Source: an uncultured Collinsella sp. (GTDB lineage: Bacteria; Actinomycetota; Coriobacteriia; Coriobacteriales; Coriobacteriaceae). From it: 62,382 bases of DNA. Every line of letters begins with the position of its first letter. The first letter of the stretch is position 1. The notes beneath the pieces are model-generated. The model did no database searches, was not told where the DNA came from, and saw only the letters and a program-made list of their open reading frames with translations. Below are positions 26,593-35,625 of this stretch, piece by piece. Location: NCBI GenBank assembly GCA_959599615.1, contig CAUGKA010000001.1, forward strand, positions 1 through 62,382, read 5' to 3'. Position numbers and translations under genes: made by a program.

Positions 26593-28020
26593 ATGGCAGT
26601 AGATAACAAGCAGATTGCCACCGATGTCCTCGAGCTCGTGGGCGGTGCGGAGAATGTTACCGTCGCCACCAACTGCATGACGCGCTTGCGTCTGACGCTC
26701 AAGGATAACAGCAAGGCCGACGTGGAGAAGATCAAGAAGGTCAAGGGTGTTCTGGGTTGCCAGTTCGCCGGCAGCCAGCTCCAGGTCATCATCGGCCAAA
26801 ACGTGCCCAAGGTGCTCGCCGAGTTCGTCGCCATGTCCGGCGTCAAGCAGGGTGCCGCCGTTGACGAGAACCTCGACGCTCCCAAGGAGAAGTTCGAGCT
26901 CAAGAACCTGCCCAACATCATCCTCGACTACCTGTCGGGCTCCATGACCCAGCTCATCCCGCTGCTCATGGCCGGCGGCCTGTTCCGCACCATCGCTGCG
27001 GTTCTTGGTCCCACCATGCTCGGCGTGATCTCCGATACCGATCCGACCTATACGTTCCTCTACACCACGCTGTACGAGGCCACGTTCACCTTTATCCCCA
27101 TCTACCTGGGCTATGCCGCTGCCAAGAAGCTCGGCGCCTCTCCGGTTCTGGGCATGCTCCTCGGCGGCGCTCTCATGGCCCCGTCCGTCGTGAGTGTCGC
27201 GACTCAGGAGGGTGGCGGGATCATCTCCGTCTACGGCATCCAGATCGCCGCTGCCAACTACCAGCAGTCCGTCCTGCCGATCATCCTCTCGGTGCCCGTC
27301 CTGTACTTTGTTGAGAAGTTCTTTAAGAAGGTCATGCCCGACGTGCTGTCCACGGTCTTCACGCCGTTTTGCACCATGATCGTTACCATCCCCATCGCCT
27401 TCATCGTCCTCGCCCCCATCGGCAACGAGATCGGTACGCTGATCGCTAACGCCCTCTTTGGTCTTGCTGACCTTGGCGGTATCGGTATCCTGATCGTCAT
27501 GGCCATCCTCGGTGCCTTCTGGCAGCTCTTCGTGGTCTGCGGCATGCACATGCCCGTCATCCTGCTCGCTCAGGTCCAGATCATCGCCGCCGGCTACGAT
27601 CCCTTCGTCTTCGTTTCCACCAACTGCGCTATGGCCGCCGTCTGGGGCTGCGCCTTCGGTGCCTTCCTCAAGATGAAGGACCCCGACGAGAAGGGTCTTG
27701 CCCTGGGTTACGTCATCTCCGCCATCGCCGGCGGCGTCACCGAGCCCGCGCTCTTCGGTATCCTCATGCGCTTCCGCCGCACCATGCTCGGCATGTTCAT
27801 CGGCGGTGCCATCGGCGCCGTGTTCTCCGGCCTCATGGGTGTTACCTATTACCTGGCCGGCGGTGCCGCCAACTTCCTGGTCTTCACCAACTACCTGCAG
27901 GGTGGCCAGATGAACACCGTCTGGGCTATCGTCGGTATGGCAATCTCCTTTGTCATCGCAGCTGCCGTCGTCTTTGCCACTGGCTTCTCCAAGGAGGAGC
28001 TCGCCGAGATGGAGGCCTAA
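26593..28020 (+). CDS. PTS EIIBC component, glucose/beta-glucoside family
   Basis: A 475-residue membrane permease of the phosphotransferase system. The EIIB domain has the phosphorylated Cys28 in VATNCMTRLRLTL. A linker leads to the EIIC domain (from about residue 95) with about ten membrane helices and the conserved GGVTEPALFGILMRF segment. No EIIA domain is fused, so phosphate must come from another protein; the free EIIA at 43101 is the obvious candidate. GGGGAGGGG precedes the ATG. Probable substrates are beta-glucosides, which GH1 enzymes here would hydrolyse after phosphorylation; N-acetyl-type sugars cannot be excluded. Confidence 0.9.
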   Translation: MAVDNKQIATDVLELVGGAENVTVATNCMTRLRLTLKDNSKADVEKIKKVKGVLGCQFAGSQLQVIIGQNVPKVLAEFVAMSGVKQGAAVDENLDAPKEKFELKNLPNIILDYLSGSMTQLIPLLMAGGLFRTIAAVLGPTMLGVISDTDPTYTFLYTTLYEATFTFIPIYLGYAAAKKLGASPVLGMLLGGALMAPSVVSVATQEGGGIISVYGIQIAAANYQQSVLPIILSVPVLYFVEKFFKKVMPDVLSTVFTPFCTMIVTIPIAFIVLAPIGNEIGTLIANALFGLADLGGIGILIVMAILGAFWQLFVVCGMHMPVILLAQVQIIAAGYDPFVFVSTNCAMAAVWGCAFGAFLKMKDPDEKGLALGYVISAIAGGVTEPALFGILMRFRRTMLGMFIGGAIGAVFSGLMGVTYYLAGGAANFLVFTNYLQGGQMNTVWAIVGMAISFVIAAAVVFATGFSKEELAEMEA

Positions 28021-28061
28021 GGCCAAGCCATTCGGTCGCATAAGACCTCACCTACACGACG

Positions 28062-28098
28062 GGGCCCCGTCAGGCGTAAGCCCGGCGGGGCCCTTCTT
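28062..28098 (+). terminator. intrinsic terminator of the PTS gene
   Basis: GGGCCCCG and CGGGGCCC arms with a 16-base loop, followed by TTCTT. Confidence 0.7.
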
Positions 28099-28207
28099 GC
28101 AAGGTAGACTGATGGAGGCGGGTGAGCTTCGCCCGCGAGGGTTTGCCAAGCGGCGGGGGCGTTAGCGCGGGGGTTCCGCGAAAGCCCCCCCCGGGTAGCC
28201 AAAACAG

Positions 28208-28226
28208 TATAAAACCAAAGTAAAAT
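28208..28226 (+). promoter_or_regulatory. candidate promoter of the DUF4038 gene
   Basis: TATAAA at 28208-28213 and TAAAAT at 28221-28226 are possible -10 elements. The second would place transcription start at the ATG of 28233, and no ribosome-binding site is present, so a leaderless transcript is possible. Confidence 0.35.
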
Positions 28227-28232
28227 CACAGT

Positions 28233-29543
28233 ATGTTGGGAAAGCTGACCGTCAACGGTCGCCAGGACGGCTTTTTGTGCGAGGGCAAACCGTTCTTCTG
28301 GTTTGCCGATACGTGCTGGAGCGCATTTACGAGCATCGCCGAGGACGACTGGGACTACTACCTGACCCGCCGTGCCGAGCAGGGCATGAACGTGCTGCAG
28401 ATCAACACGCTGCCGCAGTGGGATCGCTGCTGTCCCGATCTGGGCATTTGGCCCTATGCCAGCGAGGACGGCGTGCACTTTGATTGGTCCTGCCCCAACC
28501 AGGCGTATTGGGATCGTGCCGCCGCCATGTGCCGCGTGGCCGTCGAGCACGGCATTCGTCCGGCGCTCGTGCTCATGTGGTGCAACTACGTGCCCGGTAC
28601 CTGGGGTGCCAAGATCGCCGAGCGTTGCGGTGCCGAGATTATGCCGCGTGAGGAGGTTCGCGCCCACGTTGCCCGCGTTGTCGAGAACCTGGGCGAGTTC
28701 GACCCTGTCTACGTGGTGACGGGTGATACCGATTTTGCCGGCGACGAGGCGATTGCCTATTACGAGGACGCGCTCGACGAGGTCGTCAAGCGTGCGCCCG
28801 AGGCGCTGCGCACCATGCATATCAACCGCGGCAATCGCACCATTCCGGCGCAGTATCTGGACCGTCTTGACTTTTACATGTTCCAACCCGGCCACAACTA
28901 CGAGGGCCAGCCCGAGGCATGGCGTCTGCCGCAGGACTTTATCGCCAACTATCCCAAAAAGCCGATGGTCAACTCCGAGCCTTGCTACGAGCAGATGGGC
29001 GCGTCGCGCAACGTGTACTGGCGTTTTACCGCGCAGGATTGCCGTGCGAGCGTATGGTCGTCGATTCTTGCCGGTGCCAGTGCCGGCGTGACCTATGGCG
29101 CACACGGCGTGTGGAACTGGCAGACATCGCGCAGCCAGGGTTCGGTCCTGGGCGAGGGCTTTGACATGCCGTTCCGCTGGCAAGAGTGCCTGCAGTTTGC
29201 GGGCGTGTGGGACTTTGGCGCGATCGAGCATGTGCTTGCCGGCCTGGGTGCCACGGCTGCCGACGACGCGCTTGCCGTGGTACCGGCGCAGGAGCTTCTC
29301 GACGACGCGCGCGAGGCCATTCGCGTGGCGCGCGTTGGCGATCGCGTCGTCACGTACCTGCCGCGCACCACGGCGCTTACGTTTAAGCTCGATGGCGCGC
29401 GTGGCTGGACGGCGACGGTCCTCGACATGGAGGACAAGCGCATCGCAAAACTGCCCGTCCGTGACAACGGTGACGGCACCGTGCGCGTGGCGCAGCATCC
29501 CTTTGAGCACGACGCGCTGGTGATCCTGGCCCCCGGGCGCTAA
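28233..29543 (+). CDS. DUF4038 glycoside hydrolase (apiosidase-like)
   Basis: A 436-residue protein of the DUF4038 group, relatives of the GH140 apiosidases, with a (beta/alpha)8 barrel. It starts with the typical LTVNGRQDGFLCEGKPFFWFADTCWSAF. The barrel motif LQINTLPQWDR and VVTGDTDFAGD precede a late segment with YGAHGVWNWQT. A C-terminal beta domain (about 340-436, RVGDRVVTYLPRTTALTFKL) matches the putative collagen-binding or accessory domain of these enzymes. No signal peptide is seen, implying cytoplasmic action on imported glycosides. Catalytic residues are not assigned with confidence; candidates are acidic residues in VTGDTD and NSEPCYEQ. Confidence 0.78.
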   Translation: MLGKLTVNGRQDGFLCEGKPFFWFADTCWSAFTSIAEDDWDYYLTRRAEQGMNVLQINTLPQWDRCCPDLGIWPYASEDGVHFDWSCPNQAYWDRAAAMCRVAVEHGIRPALVLMWCNYVPGTWGAKIAERCGAEIMPREEVRAHVARVVENLGEFDPVYVVTGDTDFAGDEAIAYYEDALDEVVKRAPEALRTMHINRGNRTIPAQYLDRLDFYMFQPGHNYEGQPEAWRLPQDFIANYPKKPMVNSEPCYEQMGASRNVYWRFTAQDCRASVWSSILAGASAGVTYGAHGVWNWQTSRSQGSVLGEGFDMPFRWQECLQFAGVWDFGAIEHVLAGLGATAADDALAVVPAQELLDDAREAIRVARVGDRVVTYLPRTTALTFKLDGARGWTATVLDMEDKRIAKLPVRDNGDGTVRVAQHPFEHDALVILAPGR

Positions 29544-29571
29544 CGGCTCTTCTCCAGCATTTACTACTCCT

Positions 29572-29732
29572 ACTCATTGGGGACAGACTTAAATGAGTGC
29601 CCAATGACTATCCGCAGAATGAGAGTGGATAATCTTCCGTTTTTGGCCTTCATACAGGCTCAAAGTGGGAGATTATCCACTCTCGTCATTTGATTGGCAC
29701 TTGCACTCATTGGGGACGTACTTAAATGAGTG
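29572..29732. repeat. cluster of palindromic repeats (families A, B, A)
   Basis: Family A at 29572-29598 (ACTCATT and AATGAGT arms around GGGGACAGACTTA). Family B at 29621-29684, with the right arm GGGAGATTATCCACTCTC identical to copy 1 and one wobble in the left arm. Family A again at 29703-29732. A GTTGGGGACGCTCCTTGCCGG fragment follows. The rest of the 29544-29922 gap holds the regulator's promoter region and shows no gene. Confidence 0.78.
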
Positions 29733-29909
29733 ACAGTTGGGGACGCTCCTTGCCGGGCTGGAAGTCGCGCGTGCATCTTCTGGGTCATGCGGCTCAAAAC
29801 CGGTGTATGCCGTGGGCTGTTGGGGTCAAATTGGCGGCATTTCGAGGATGGGTTCGATATTGGGACTGGTTCTCTAATAGAATAGATTTGCAGGCAATTA
29901 AACGACTGC

Positions 29910-29917
29910 GGGGGGGG
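29910..29917 (+). promoter_or_regulatory. eight-G tract acting as ribosome-binding site
   Basis: A run of eight G ends 5 bases before the ATG at 29923 and is the only ribosome-binding site available. Homopolymer length changes here would alter spacing and translation of the regulator. Confidence 0.45.
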
Positions 29918-29922
29918 TATTC

Positions 29923-31467
29923 ATGAAAGGTATGGGAGACACGGCCGCGTACTTTCGTCGGGGCATTCGGGAGATTATATGCCTGGCGCTGTTCTATTTT
30001 ACGTTTTTGGCTGGCGAGTACCTCTTCGACGTGCGTGTGGCCGAGTTTGTGCCGCCGAGTGAGGTCGTTGTCTACGAGAGCCTCATCATCGGTGCGAGCG
30101 TGATCGGCTTTTTTGTGCGTCCTATTCTGTACTATCGCCGCCCCCGTGTGATCGATACGACGAGCGACATCACGGGCGTGCTGCTGGTAGCGGCATTGCT
30201 GCTGATGATTATGGCGGTACAGTTTGGGGTGCTCATTGCCGGCGGTTTGATGGCATGCTGCACGCTGGGCTACTGCGGATCGACCGCCCACGCCAACTTT
30301 GCGCGGCGCTTTGCGCGGACGCCGTATTTGGCGCGCGCGGCGGCACTTTCGTATGGCCTGGGTGTTCTGGTGCAGGTACTCAACCATATGGTGATGCCCG
30401 CGGGGATTCCGCAACAGTTTGTTCTTGTTGCCTGTGCGGTTGTGCAGGTAGCGCTGCTCCACGACGCTCGTCGTGCCAAGCTGCGCGGTGAATCTGAGCC
30501 TGGGCTCGAGTCCGATATCGCCGAGCTTTCGGTGGATGCGTCGGAGTTTGGCGCCAAGTGGCAAGACGATTCTGAATCAACGGCGGCTTTTCGGCGCGCC
30601 GTGGTGCGTCTGACGGTCGCAATCGCCTGCCTTACCGGTGTGTTTGCCGCCCTCAATGCAGGGCTCACGACCTCGCAAGCCGCAGGGTCCGTTGACTTGG
30701 GCGATTGGTCGCGCTTGCTGATGGGCGTGAGCGCTCTGCTCGCCGGCGCCCTATTTGACCTGCACGATCGTTCGTATATGAACATCACCATGACTTGCAC
30801 TGCCATGTTGTCCGCGCTTTCGTTCTTTGTCTTGCTCGTCGACGGCAATGGCGGCAATGCGCTTGCGGCCATTGCGATTTTCTATCTGGGTTCGGGCTTC
30901 TTCGTGGTGTTTTTCACGACGAAATTTGCTGCCATTTCGGTTTATGCGCACTGGTCGTATCTGTGGCCGTGCATGGGCCGTGTCATCAACAACGTTTGTG
31001 CGATGTTCGTGACGGCGCCGGCGGTGGCGATTGTTTCGAGCCAGAACGTGCTGCTGGCGGTGGGTGCCGGGCTCGTGCTGTTTGTGGGTATTGCGATTTC
31101 ACTGCTGGGACAGTTTGGGCATAGGACCGATGACATTGCGGCGCTGAACGAGCTGGCGTTTGCTGCCGACGACCTTGATGATGGCTCCGTGTCTGCCCAA
31201 GGCGAGCCCGCCCCCACGGAGGTGCCGGAGCTCACGCTCGACGAGCGTCTCGATGCCTTCGTCGCTGCCTTTGAGCTTACGCAGCGCGAACGCGATATTT
31301 TGGAGGCCTTGGTCGCATCGAATGAGAGCGTTCAGGGCATCGCCGCAACGCTCTTCCTTTCGCGCTCCACGCTCTACCGGCATATCGCCTCGATCAACAA
31401 AAAGACCGGTGCCGCCTCGCGCGTGGCCCTCATCAACTTCTTCTGGTCCTGGTCGCCCCAAGACTAG
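29923..31467 (+). CDS. 12-helix membrane protein with LuxR-type HTH
   Basis: A 514-residue regulator. About twelve hydrophobic helices (residues ~17-400) with an MFS-like outline are followed by a cytoplasmic linker and a LuxR-family HTH at about 440-505 (LTQRERDILEALVASNESVQGIAATLFLSRSTLYRHIASI). Membrane-bound LuxR proteins of this shape are very common in Coriobacteriia. They are thought to sense substrates, but signals are mostly unknown. The gene stands alone, convergent with the Mg ATPase gene. Expression might vary with the G-tract before the ATG. Confidence 0.87.
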   Translation: MKGMGDTAAYFRRGIREIICLALFYFTFLAGEYLFDVRVAEFVPPSEVVVYESLIIGASVIGFFVRPILYYRRPRVIDTTSDITGVLLVAALLLMIMAVQFGVLIAGGLMACCTLGYCGSTAHANFARRFARTPYLARAAALSYGLGVLVQVLNHMVMPAGIPQQFVLVACAVVQVALLHDARRAKLRGESEPGLESDIAELSVDASEFGAKWQDDSESTAAFRRAVVRLTVAIACLTGVFAALNAGLTTSQAAGSVDLGDWSRLLMGVSALLAGALFDLHDRSYMNITMTCTAMLSALSFFVLLVDGNGGNALAAIAIFYLGSGFFVVFFTTKFAAISVYAHWSYLWPCMGRVINNVCAMFVTAPAVAIVSSQNVLLAVGAGLVLFVGIAISLLGQFGHRTDDIAALNELAFAADDLDDGSVSAQGEPAPTEVPELTLDERLDAFVAAFELTQRERDILEALVASNESVQGIAATLFLSRSTLYRHIASINKKTGAASRVALINFFWSWSPQD

Positions 31468-31490
31468 CTCATTTGGGACGGGGCTTTTTT
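31457..31490 (+). terminator. intrinsic terminator of the LuxR-type gene
   Basis: GCCCC and GGGGC can pair around AGCTCATTTGGGAC, followed by six T. AGCTCATTTGGGAC matches the sequence at the kinase terminator near 10911. Confidence 0.55.
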
Positions 31491-31497
31491 AGCTGTT

Positions 31498-31539
31498 TTG
31501 GGCCGCAGCGACCAGCAGGGGCGGGTCGCTGCGGCCCAA
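31498..31539. terminator. 16-pair perfect hairpin between convergent genes
   Basis: TTGGGCCGCAGCGACC and its exact complement around a 10-base loop, 28 bases past the convergent ATPase stop. It could end transcription from either side, though U-runs are weak. Confidence 0.65.
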
Positions 31540-31566
31540 GTATTCTTGGTGATGGCACTGGTGGCG

Positions 31567-34335
31567 CTACAGCAGCTCGCCGTGGCGGGCGATGTAGCGG
31601 TGCTTGGCCAGCTGGGTGAGCGCGATGTAGGCGGCGACGATGCCGACGAGCAGCGCGAAGAAGCTCGGCGGCAGCGGCATGAGGCCCAGCGCATCGGCAA
31701 TGGGGCTTGCCGGTAGCCAGGTGACGAGCGCCAGGCCCAGCACGGTGAGGACGCACAGCGCGGGTGCGGCGTGGTCGCGCGGGCTCGGCAGGCGCGGGGA
31801 GCGCAGCATGTGGATCACGAGCGTCTGCGACCACATGGACTCGACAAACCAGCCACTCTGGAAGAGCGCCGCAAAGGCTGCCATGCCCGTGACATTGCCC
31901 GCGGCGGCAAGCTCGGACCAGCTTGCGCCCACGGCGGCGGGGCACACCACAAAGAAGAGCGCGGCGAAGGTCACGATATCAAGCAGCGAGCTCACAGGGC
32001 CCAGCTCGAGCATAAAGCCCTTGATGGACGCGGCGTCCCAGGCGCGCGGACGGGCAGTCCAGGCGTCGTCGACGGTGTCCCACGGCAGCGCGATGCACAC
32101 GATCTCGTAGACCAGCGACAGCAGCACCAACTGCAGAGCGCTCATGGGCAAGAATGGCAAGAACAGGCTCGCGACGGTCACGGACAGCACGTTGCCAAAG
32201 TTGGAGCTCACCGTGGTCTTGAGGTACTTGAGCAGGTTGCCGTAGGTGCGGCGGCCTTCGATGATGCCGCGCTCGAGCACGCCCAGGTCTTTCTGGAGCA
32301 AGATGATGTCGGCGGATTCCTTGGCGATGTCGACGGCGGAGTCGACCGAGATGCCGCAGTCGCTCGCACGCATGGCGGCGGCGTCGTTGATGCCATCGCC
32401 CATAAAGCCCACGGTGTGGCCGAGCAGCTCGCGCATGACACGCACCAGACGCGCCTTCTGCAGCGGCGAGAGCTTGGCGAAGAGGTGGGTGTTCTCGGCG
32501 CGCTCGGCAAGTTCGGCGTCATCGAGCGCATCGATCTCGGAGCCGAGCAAGACGTTGCTCGCGTCGATACCGATCTGTTCGCAGACGGTGGCGGCAACGC
32601 GGTCGTTGTCGCCGGTCAGGACCTTGACCGCCACACCCTTGGCCTCGAGCGTGGCGACGGCGCCCGCGGCACTCGCCTTGGGCGGATCGAGGAAGGCCAA
32701 AAAGCCCATCAACACCATGTCGCATTCGTCGGCGATGCCAAACTCGCCCACGCAGCGCGGATTGGTTTTCTGCGCCACGGCAATCACGCGCAGGCCCTCG
32801 GCGTTGAGCCCGGCGACCTGCTTGCGAATCTGGGCGAGCTTATCTTCGGTAAGCGGCTGGGCGGCGCCATCGACCTCGACAAAGGAGCAGATCTCGAGCA
32901 TTTCCTCGGCAGCTCCCTTGGTGACCATCTGGGTTTTGCCCTGGGCGTCGGCGACAACTACGCTCAGGCGACGGCGCGAGAAATCGAAGGGCACCTCGTC
33001 GACCTTGGTATAGCGGTCGCGCAGGCTCTGGCCCAGCATAGAATCGGGCACGACGGTCGAGGGCGTCACATCGGCACGGTCGATGACGGCCAGGTCGATA
33101 AGGTTTTTGAGGCCGGTCTGGAAGAAGCTGTTCAAAAACGCATGGCGCAGCACGCGCGCATCCTCGTTGCCGTCGGTGTTGAGGTAGCGCTCGAGCACGA
33201 TGCGGTCTTCGGTGAGGGTGCCGGTCTTGTCGCAGCACAGGACGTCCATCGCGCCGAGGTTTTGGATCGCCGGCAGCTCCTTGACGATAACCTGGCGGCG
33301 GGCGAGGTCCTTGGCGCCCTGCGACAGGCTCGTGGTCACGATGACGGGAAGCATCTGCGGCGTGATGCCCACGGCCACGCTCGTGGCGAACAACAGCGCA
33401 TCGATGACGTTGCCCTTGGTGGCGGCGTTGATGGCAAAGACCGCCGGCGCCATAACGAGCATGAGGCGCACGAGCAGCATGGAGACGCTCGAGACGCCGC
33501 GGTCAAACGCGCTCTTCTCGCCGCGCCCGTTGAGCATCTTGGCGATGCCGCCCAGGTAGGTGTCCGAGCCGGTGGCAACGACAAGCGCCATGGCGGTGCC
33601 GTTTTGCACGGAGGTGCCGGTAAAGACGATGTTCTTGCAGGCAGACAGCGGCAACGCGGAGCTGTCGGCGCCCTCAATGACAGCTGCGGCAGAGGTCTTC
33701 TCGACGGCCTCGCTCTCGCCCGTGAGCGCGGACTCGATCACAAACAGGTCGCGCGCGGTGATGATGCGGGCATCGGCCGGCACCATATCGCCGGCAGAGA
33801 GACGGATCACATCGCCGGGGACGAGCTCGTCGAAGGGGATTTCGAGGCGCTCGTCGTCGCGCAGGGCGCAGCAGGTGTTAGAGACCAGGTCCTTGAGGGC
33901 CTCGGCCGCATTGCCGCTGCGGGCTTCCTGGATAAACTTCATGCCGCCCGATACCAGCAACATGATGCCGATGACGATGACCGTGGAGGGGTCGCGCTGC
34001 GGCTCGGGCACGGCGAGCACGTCGATGTAGAGCGAGACCAGCGCGAGCGCGGCGAGGATGCCGGCGAAGGGGTCAACGAATGCGTCGGCGATGCGGCGCA
34101 CAAGCGTCTTGGTCGGCGCCTCGATGGTGTTGGGGCCGACGGCGTTCAGGCGCTCGGCGGCATGCTCGGCAGTGAGTCCGTCGGCCGTGGCGTCGAGCAG
34201 CACGAGGGCGTCCTCGGCGTTATGGGTGGCGGCGAATATGATGTTCTTGGACATGCCGGCGCGAGCGGCGGGGCGCGCCGTGCGGCGGCGCTTGGAGATG
34301 GCTTCGAGTACCGTGGCGGTTTTGAGCATCAGCAT
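31567..34335 (-). CDS. mgtA: magnesium-translocating P-type ATPase
   Basis: A 922-residue P-type ATPase of the MgtA/MgtB group, moving Mg2+ into the cell at the cost of ATP. The phosphorylated Asp369 is in CCDKTGTLTEDR. The actuator loop has ALTGESEAVEKT. The ATP-binding domain has VTKGAAEEML and KVLTGDNDRVAATV, and the hinge has VGFMGDGINDAAAMRASDCGISVDSAVDIAKESADIIL. The C-terminal six helices include the MgtA-type LVYEIVCIALPWDTVD segment. AAGGAGG 5 bases before the ATG at 34335 supports the start. The N-terminus is basic. No classical mgtA leader sensor was recognised upstream. Confidence 0.93.
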   Translation of the reverse strand: MLMLKTATVLEAISKRRRTARPAARAGMSKNIIFAATHNAEDALVLLDATADGLTAEHAAERLNAVGPNTIEAPTKTLVRRIADAFVDPFAGILAALALVSLYIDVLAVPEPQRDPSTVIVIGIMLLVSGGMKFIQEARSGNAAEALKDLVSNTCCALRDDERLEIPFDELVPGDVIRLSAGDMVPADARIITARDLFVIESALTGESEAVEKTSAAAVIEGADSSALPLSACKNIVFTGTSVQNGTAMALVVATGSDTYLGGIAKMLNGRGEKSAFDRGVSSVSMLLVRLMLVMAPAVFAINAATKGNVIDALLFATSVAVGITPQMLPVIVTTSLSQGAKDLARRQVIVKELPAIQNLGAMDVLCCDKTGTLTEDRIVLERYLNTDGNEDARVLRHAFLNSFFQTGLKNLIDLAVIDRADVTPSTVVPDSMLGQSLRDRYTKVDEVPFDFSRRRLSVVVADAQGKTQMVTKGAAEEMLEICSFVEVDGAAQPLTEDKLAQIRKQVAGLNAEGLRVIAVAQKTNPRCVGEFGIADECDMVLMGFLAFLDPPKASAAGAVATLEAKGVAVKVLTGDNDRVAATVCEQIGIDASNVLLGSEIDALDDAELAERAENTHLFAKLSPLQKARLVRVMRELLGHTVGFMGDGINDAAAMRASDCGISVDSAVDIAKESADIILLQKDLGVLERGIIEGRRTYGNLLKYLKTTVSSNFGNVLSVTVASLFLPFLPMSALQLVLLSLVYEIVCIALPWDTVDDAWTARPRAWDAASIKGFMLELGPVSSLLDIVTFAALFFVVCPAAVGASWSELAAAGNVTGMAAFAALFQSGWFVESMWSQTLVIHMLRSPRLPSPRDHAAPALCVLTVLGLALVTWLPASPIADALGLMPLPPSFFALLVGIVAAYIALTQLAKHRYIARHGELL

Positions 34336-34417
34336 AGGGTCCTCCTTGTTGAAGGGAGTTAGCGTACGTGTCGTATTTGCTTCAAAAAACCTAGATGTCG
34401 CTCACGTCATACTCACG

Positions 34418-34454
34418 AACCACCACAAAGGGGACAGACACCTTTGTGGTGGTT
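34418..34454. repeat. CCACCACAAAGG palindrome, second copy
   Basis: AACCACCACAAAGG at 34418-34431 and its complement at 34441-34454 around GGACAGACA. Same family as 12441-12491, here with shorter arms. The 34336-34772 gap also holds the leader hairpins described next. Confidence 0.75.
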
Positions 34455-34553
34455 TTGACGATCGGTTAGTGGCGCTTATGCGTGCGCGGAATCCTCGCGG
34501 CGTGCCGAGGGCGACATGCAGGTTTTTCGACTATGGCTGCCTTCCATGGCACA

Positions 34554-34655
34554 CCCCCTTAAGGCCGGGCGCGGCGCGCTTTGGGTATCTCGTACCCGTT
34601 TTAATCCGCCCGTATTTTTGATGAGGGGGTTTGCCGTGTCAACCCCTTTGTTTGG
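34554..34655 (+). promoter_or_regulatory. possible attenuator-like leader upstream of pyrE
   Basis: AGGGGG at 34624-34629 can pair either with CCCCCT at 34554-34559 or, through GGGGTT, with AACCCC at 34641-34646, which is followed by TTTGTTT. The pairings exclude one another, as in attenuators. A small GGGTA/TACCC hairpin plus GTTTT lies between at 34583-34602. No promoter upstream was identified, so this is tentative. A -10-like TAAACT near 34733 could start pyrE independently. Confidence 0.3.
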
Positions 34656-34772
34656 AAAACCATTGCCCCTGACAAAGCCTTTACAGAACGCCGTGGCCTC
34701 AAAGCGCGCCCGCACCGACGCTTCGCCTGCGCTAAACTGGAAAGCACGTACGCAATTACGAGAGGAGCCCAC

Positions 34773-35453
34773 ATGGAGGCTTACAAGCAAGAGTTCATCA
34801 AGTTTATGGTCGAGTCCGACGTTCTTAAGTTCGGCAGCTTTACGCTCAAGAGCGGCCGTCAGTCCCCGTTCTTTATGAACGCCGGCGCTTACGTGACGGG
34901 CTACCAGCTCAAGAAGCTGGGCGAGTATTACGCCCAGGCAATCCACGATAACTTTGGCGACGACTTTGACGTGCTGTTTGGACCGGCCTACAAGGGTATT
35001 CCGCTGGCCGTCGTGACCGCAATTGCCTACCACGAGCTGTACGGCAAGGAGGTCAAGTACTGCTGCGATCGCAAGGAGGCCAAGGACCACGGCGCCGACA
35101 AGGGCAACCTGCTGGGCTACGAGCCCCAGGACGGCGACCGCGTGATTATGGTCGAGGACGTCACCACCAGCGGCAAGTCCATCGACGAGACCTATCCCAA
35201 GGTCAAGGCTGCTGCCGATGTCGAGATCAAGGGCCTGATTGTGTCCCTCAACCGCATGGAGGTCGGCAAGGGTGGCGTGACCACCGCGCAGAAGGAGATC
35301 GAGGCCAAGTACGGTTTCCCCGTCGCAAGCATCGTCTCCATGGCCGAGGTCGTCGAGACCCTCTACAACCACGAGATCGACGGCAAAGTCGTCATCGACG
35401 ACGAGCTCAAGGCCGCTATCGACGCCTATTACGAGCAGTACGGAGCTCGTTAG
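34773..35453 (+). CDS. pyrE: orotate phosphoribosyltransferase
   Basis: A 226-residue PyrE, which joins orotate and PRPP to give orotidine 5-phosphate in pyrimidine synthesis. The PRPP-binding motif is RVIMVEDVTTSGKSI (near residues 125-139). The N-terminal FGSFTLKSGRQSPFFMNAG segment binds orotate and FGPAYKGIPLA completes the site. Length and order are typical of the longer PyrE subgroup. GAGAGGAG precedes the ATG. It stands apart from other pyr genes. Its stop codon forms part of the first hairpin of the structured element downstream. Confidence 0.95.
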   Translation: MEAYKQEFIKFMVESDVLKFGSFTLKSGRQSPFFMNAGAYVTGYQLKKLGEYYAQAIHDNFGDDFDVLFGPAYKGIPLAVVTAIAYHELYGKEVKYCCDRKEAKDHGADKGNLLGYEPQDGDRVIMVEDVTTSGKSIDETYPKVKAAADVEIKGLIVSLNRMEVGKGGVTTAQKEIEAKYGFPVASIVSMAEVVETLYNHEIDGKVVIDDELKAAIDAYYEQYGAR

Positions 35454-35600
35454 TTACGGCGTTTTACCAAACGCCGTAACTGCTCGACGCTGCGCGGGCC
35501 GCATTTGGACAATCTGACGTTCAACTTCAAGGGCGCGACCAGAAGGTCAGCGCCCTTTCGTTTCACGTCACCTTGTCTCAAATGCGGCCCGCTCGCTGTC
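35453..35600 (+). ncRNA. multi-stem structured element, copy 1 (candidate ncRNA or REP)
   Basis: P1: GTTACGGCGTTT and its complement around TACC (35453-35480). Then TGCTCGACGCTGCGC. P2: 12-base arms GGGCCGCATTTG (35496-35507) and its complement (35579-35590). Inside P2, P3: AAGGGCGC (35529-35536) with GCGCCCTT (35550-35557), capped by GACC-AGAA-GGTC. It ends CGCTCGCTGTC (35590-35600). Copy 2 is at 44451-44599 with different P2 and P3 sequences but the same pairing. The function is unknown. Confidence 0.6.
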
Positions 35601-35625
35601 GTTGCCAAAACATCGGCGTTGCTGG

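Noticed and set aside
31771..34362. Very long open frame on the plus strand opposite the Mg ATPase gene
   Set aside because: Product is His/Gly/Ala/Arg-rich without domains; the minus strand encodes an unmistakable full-length P-type ATPase. Long antisense frames are expected in GC-rich genes.
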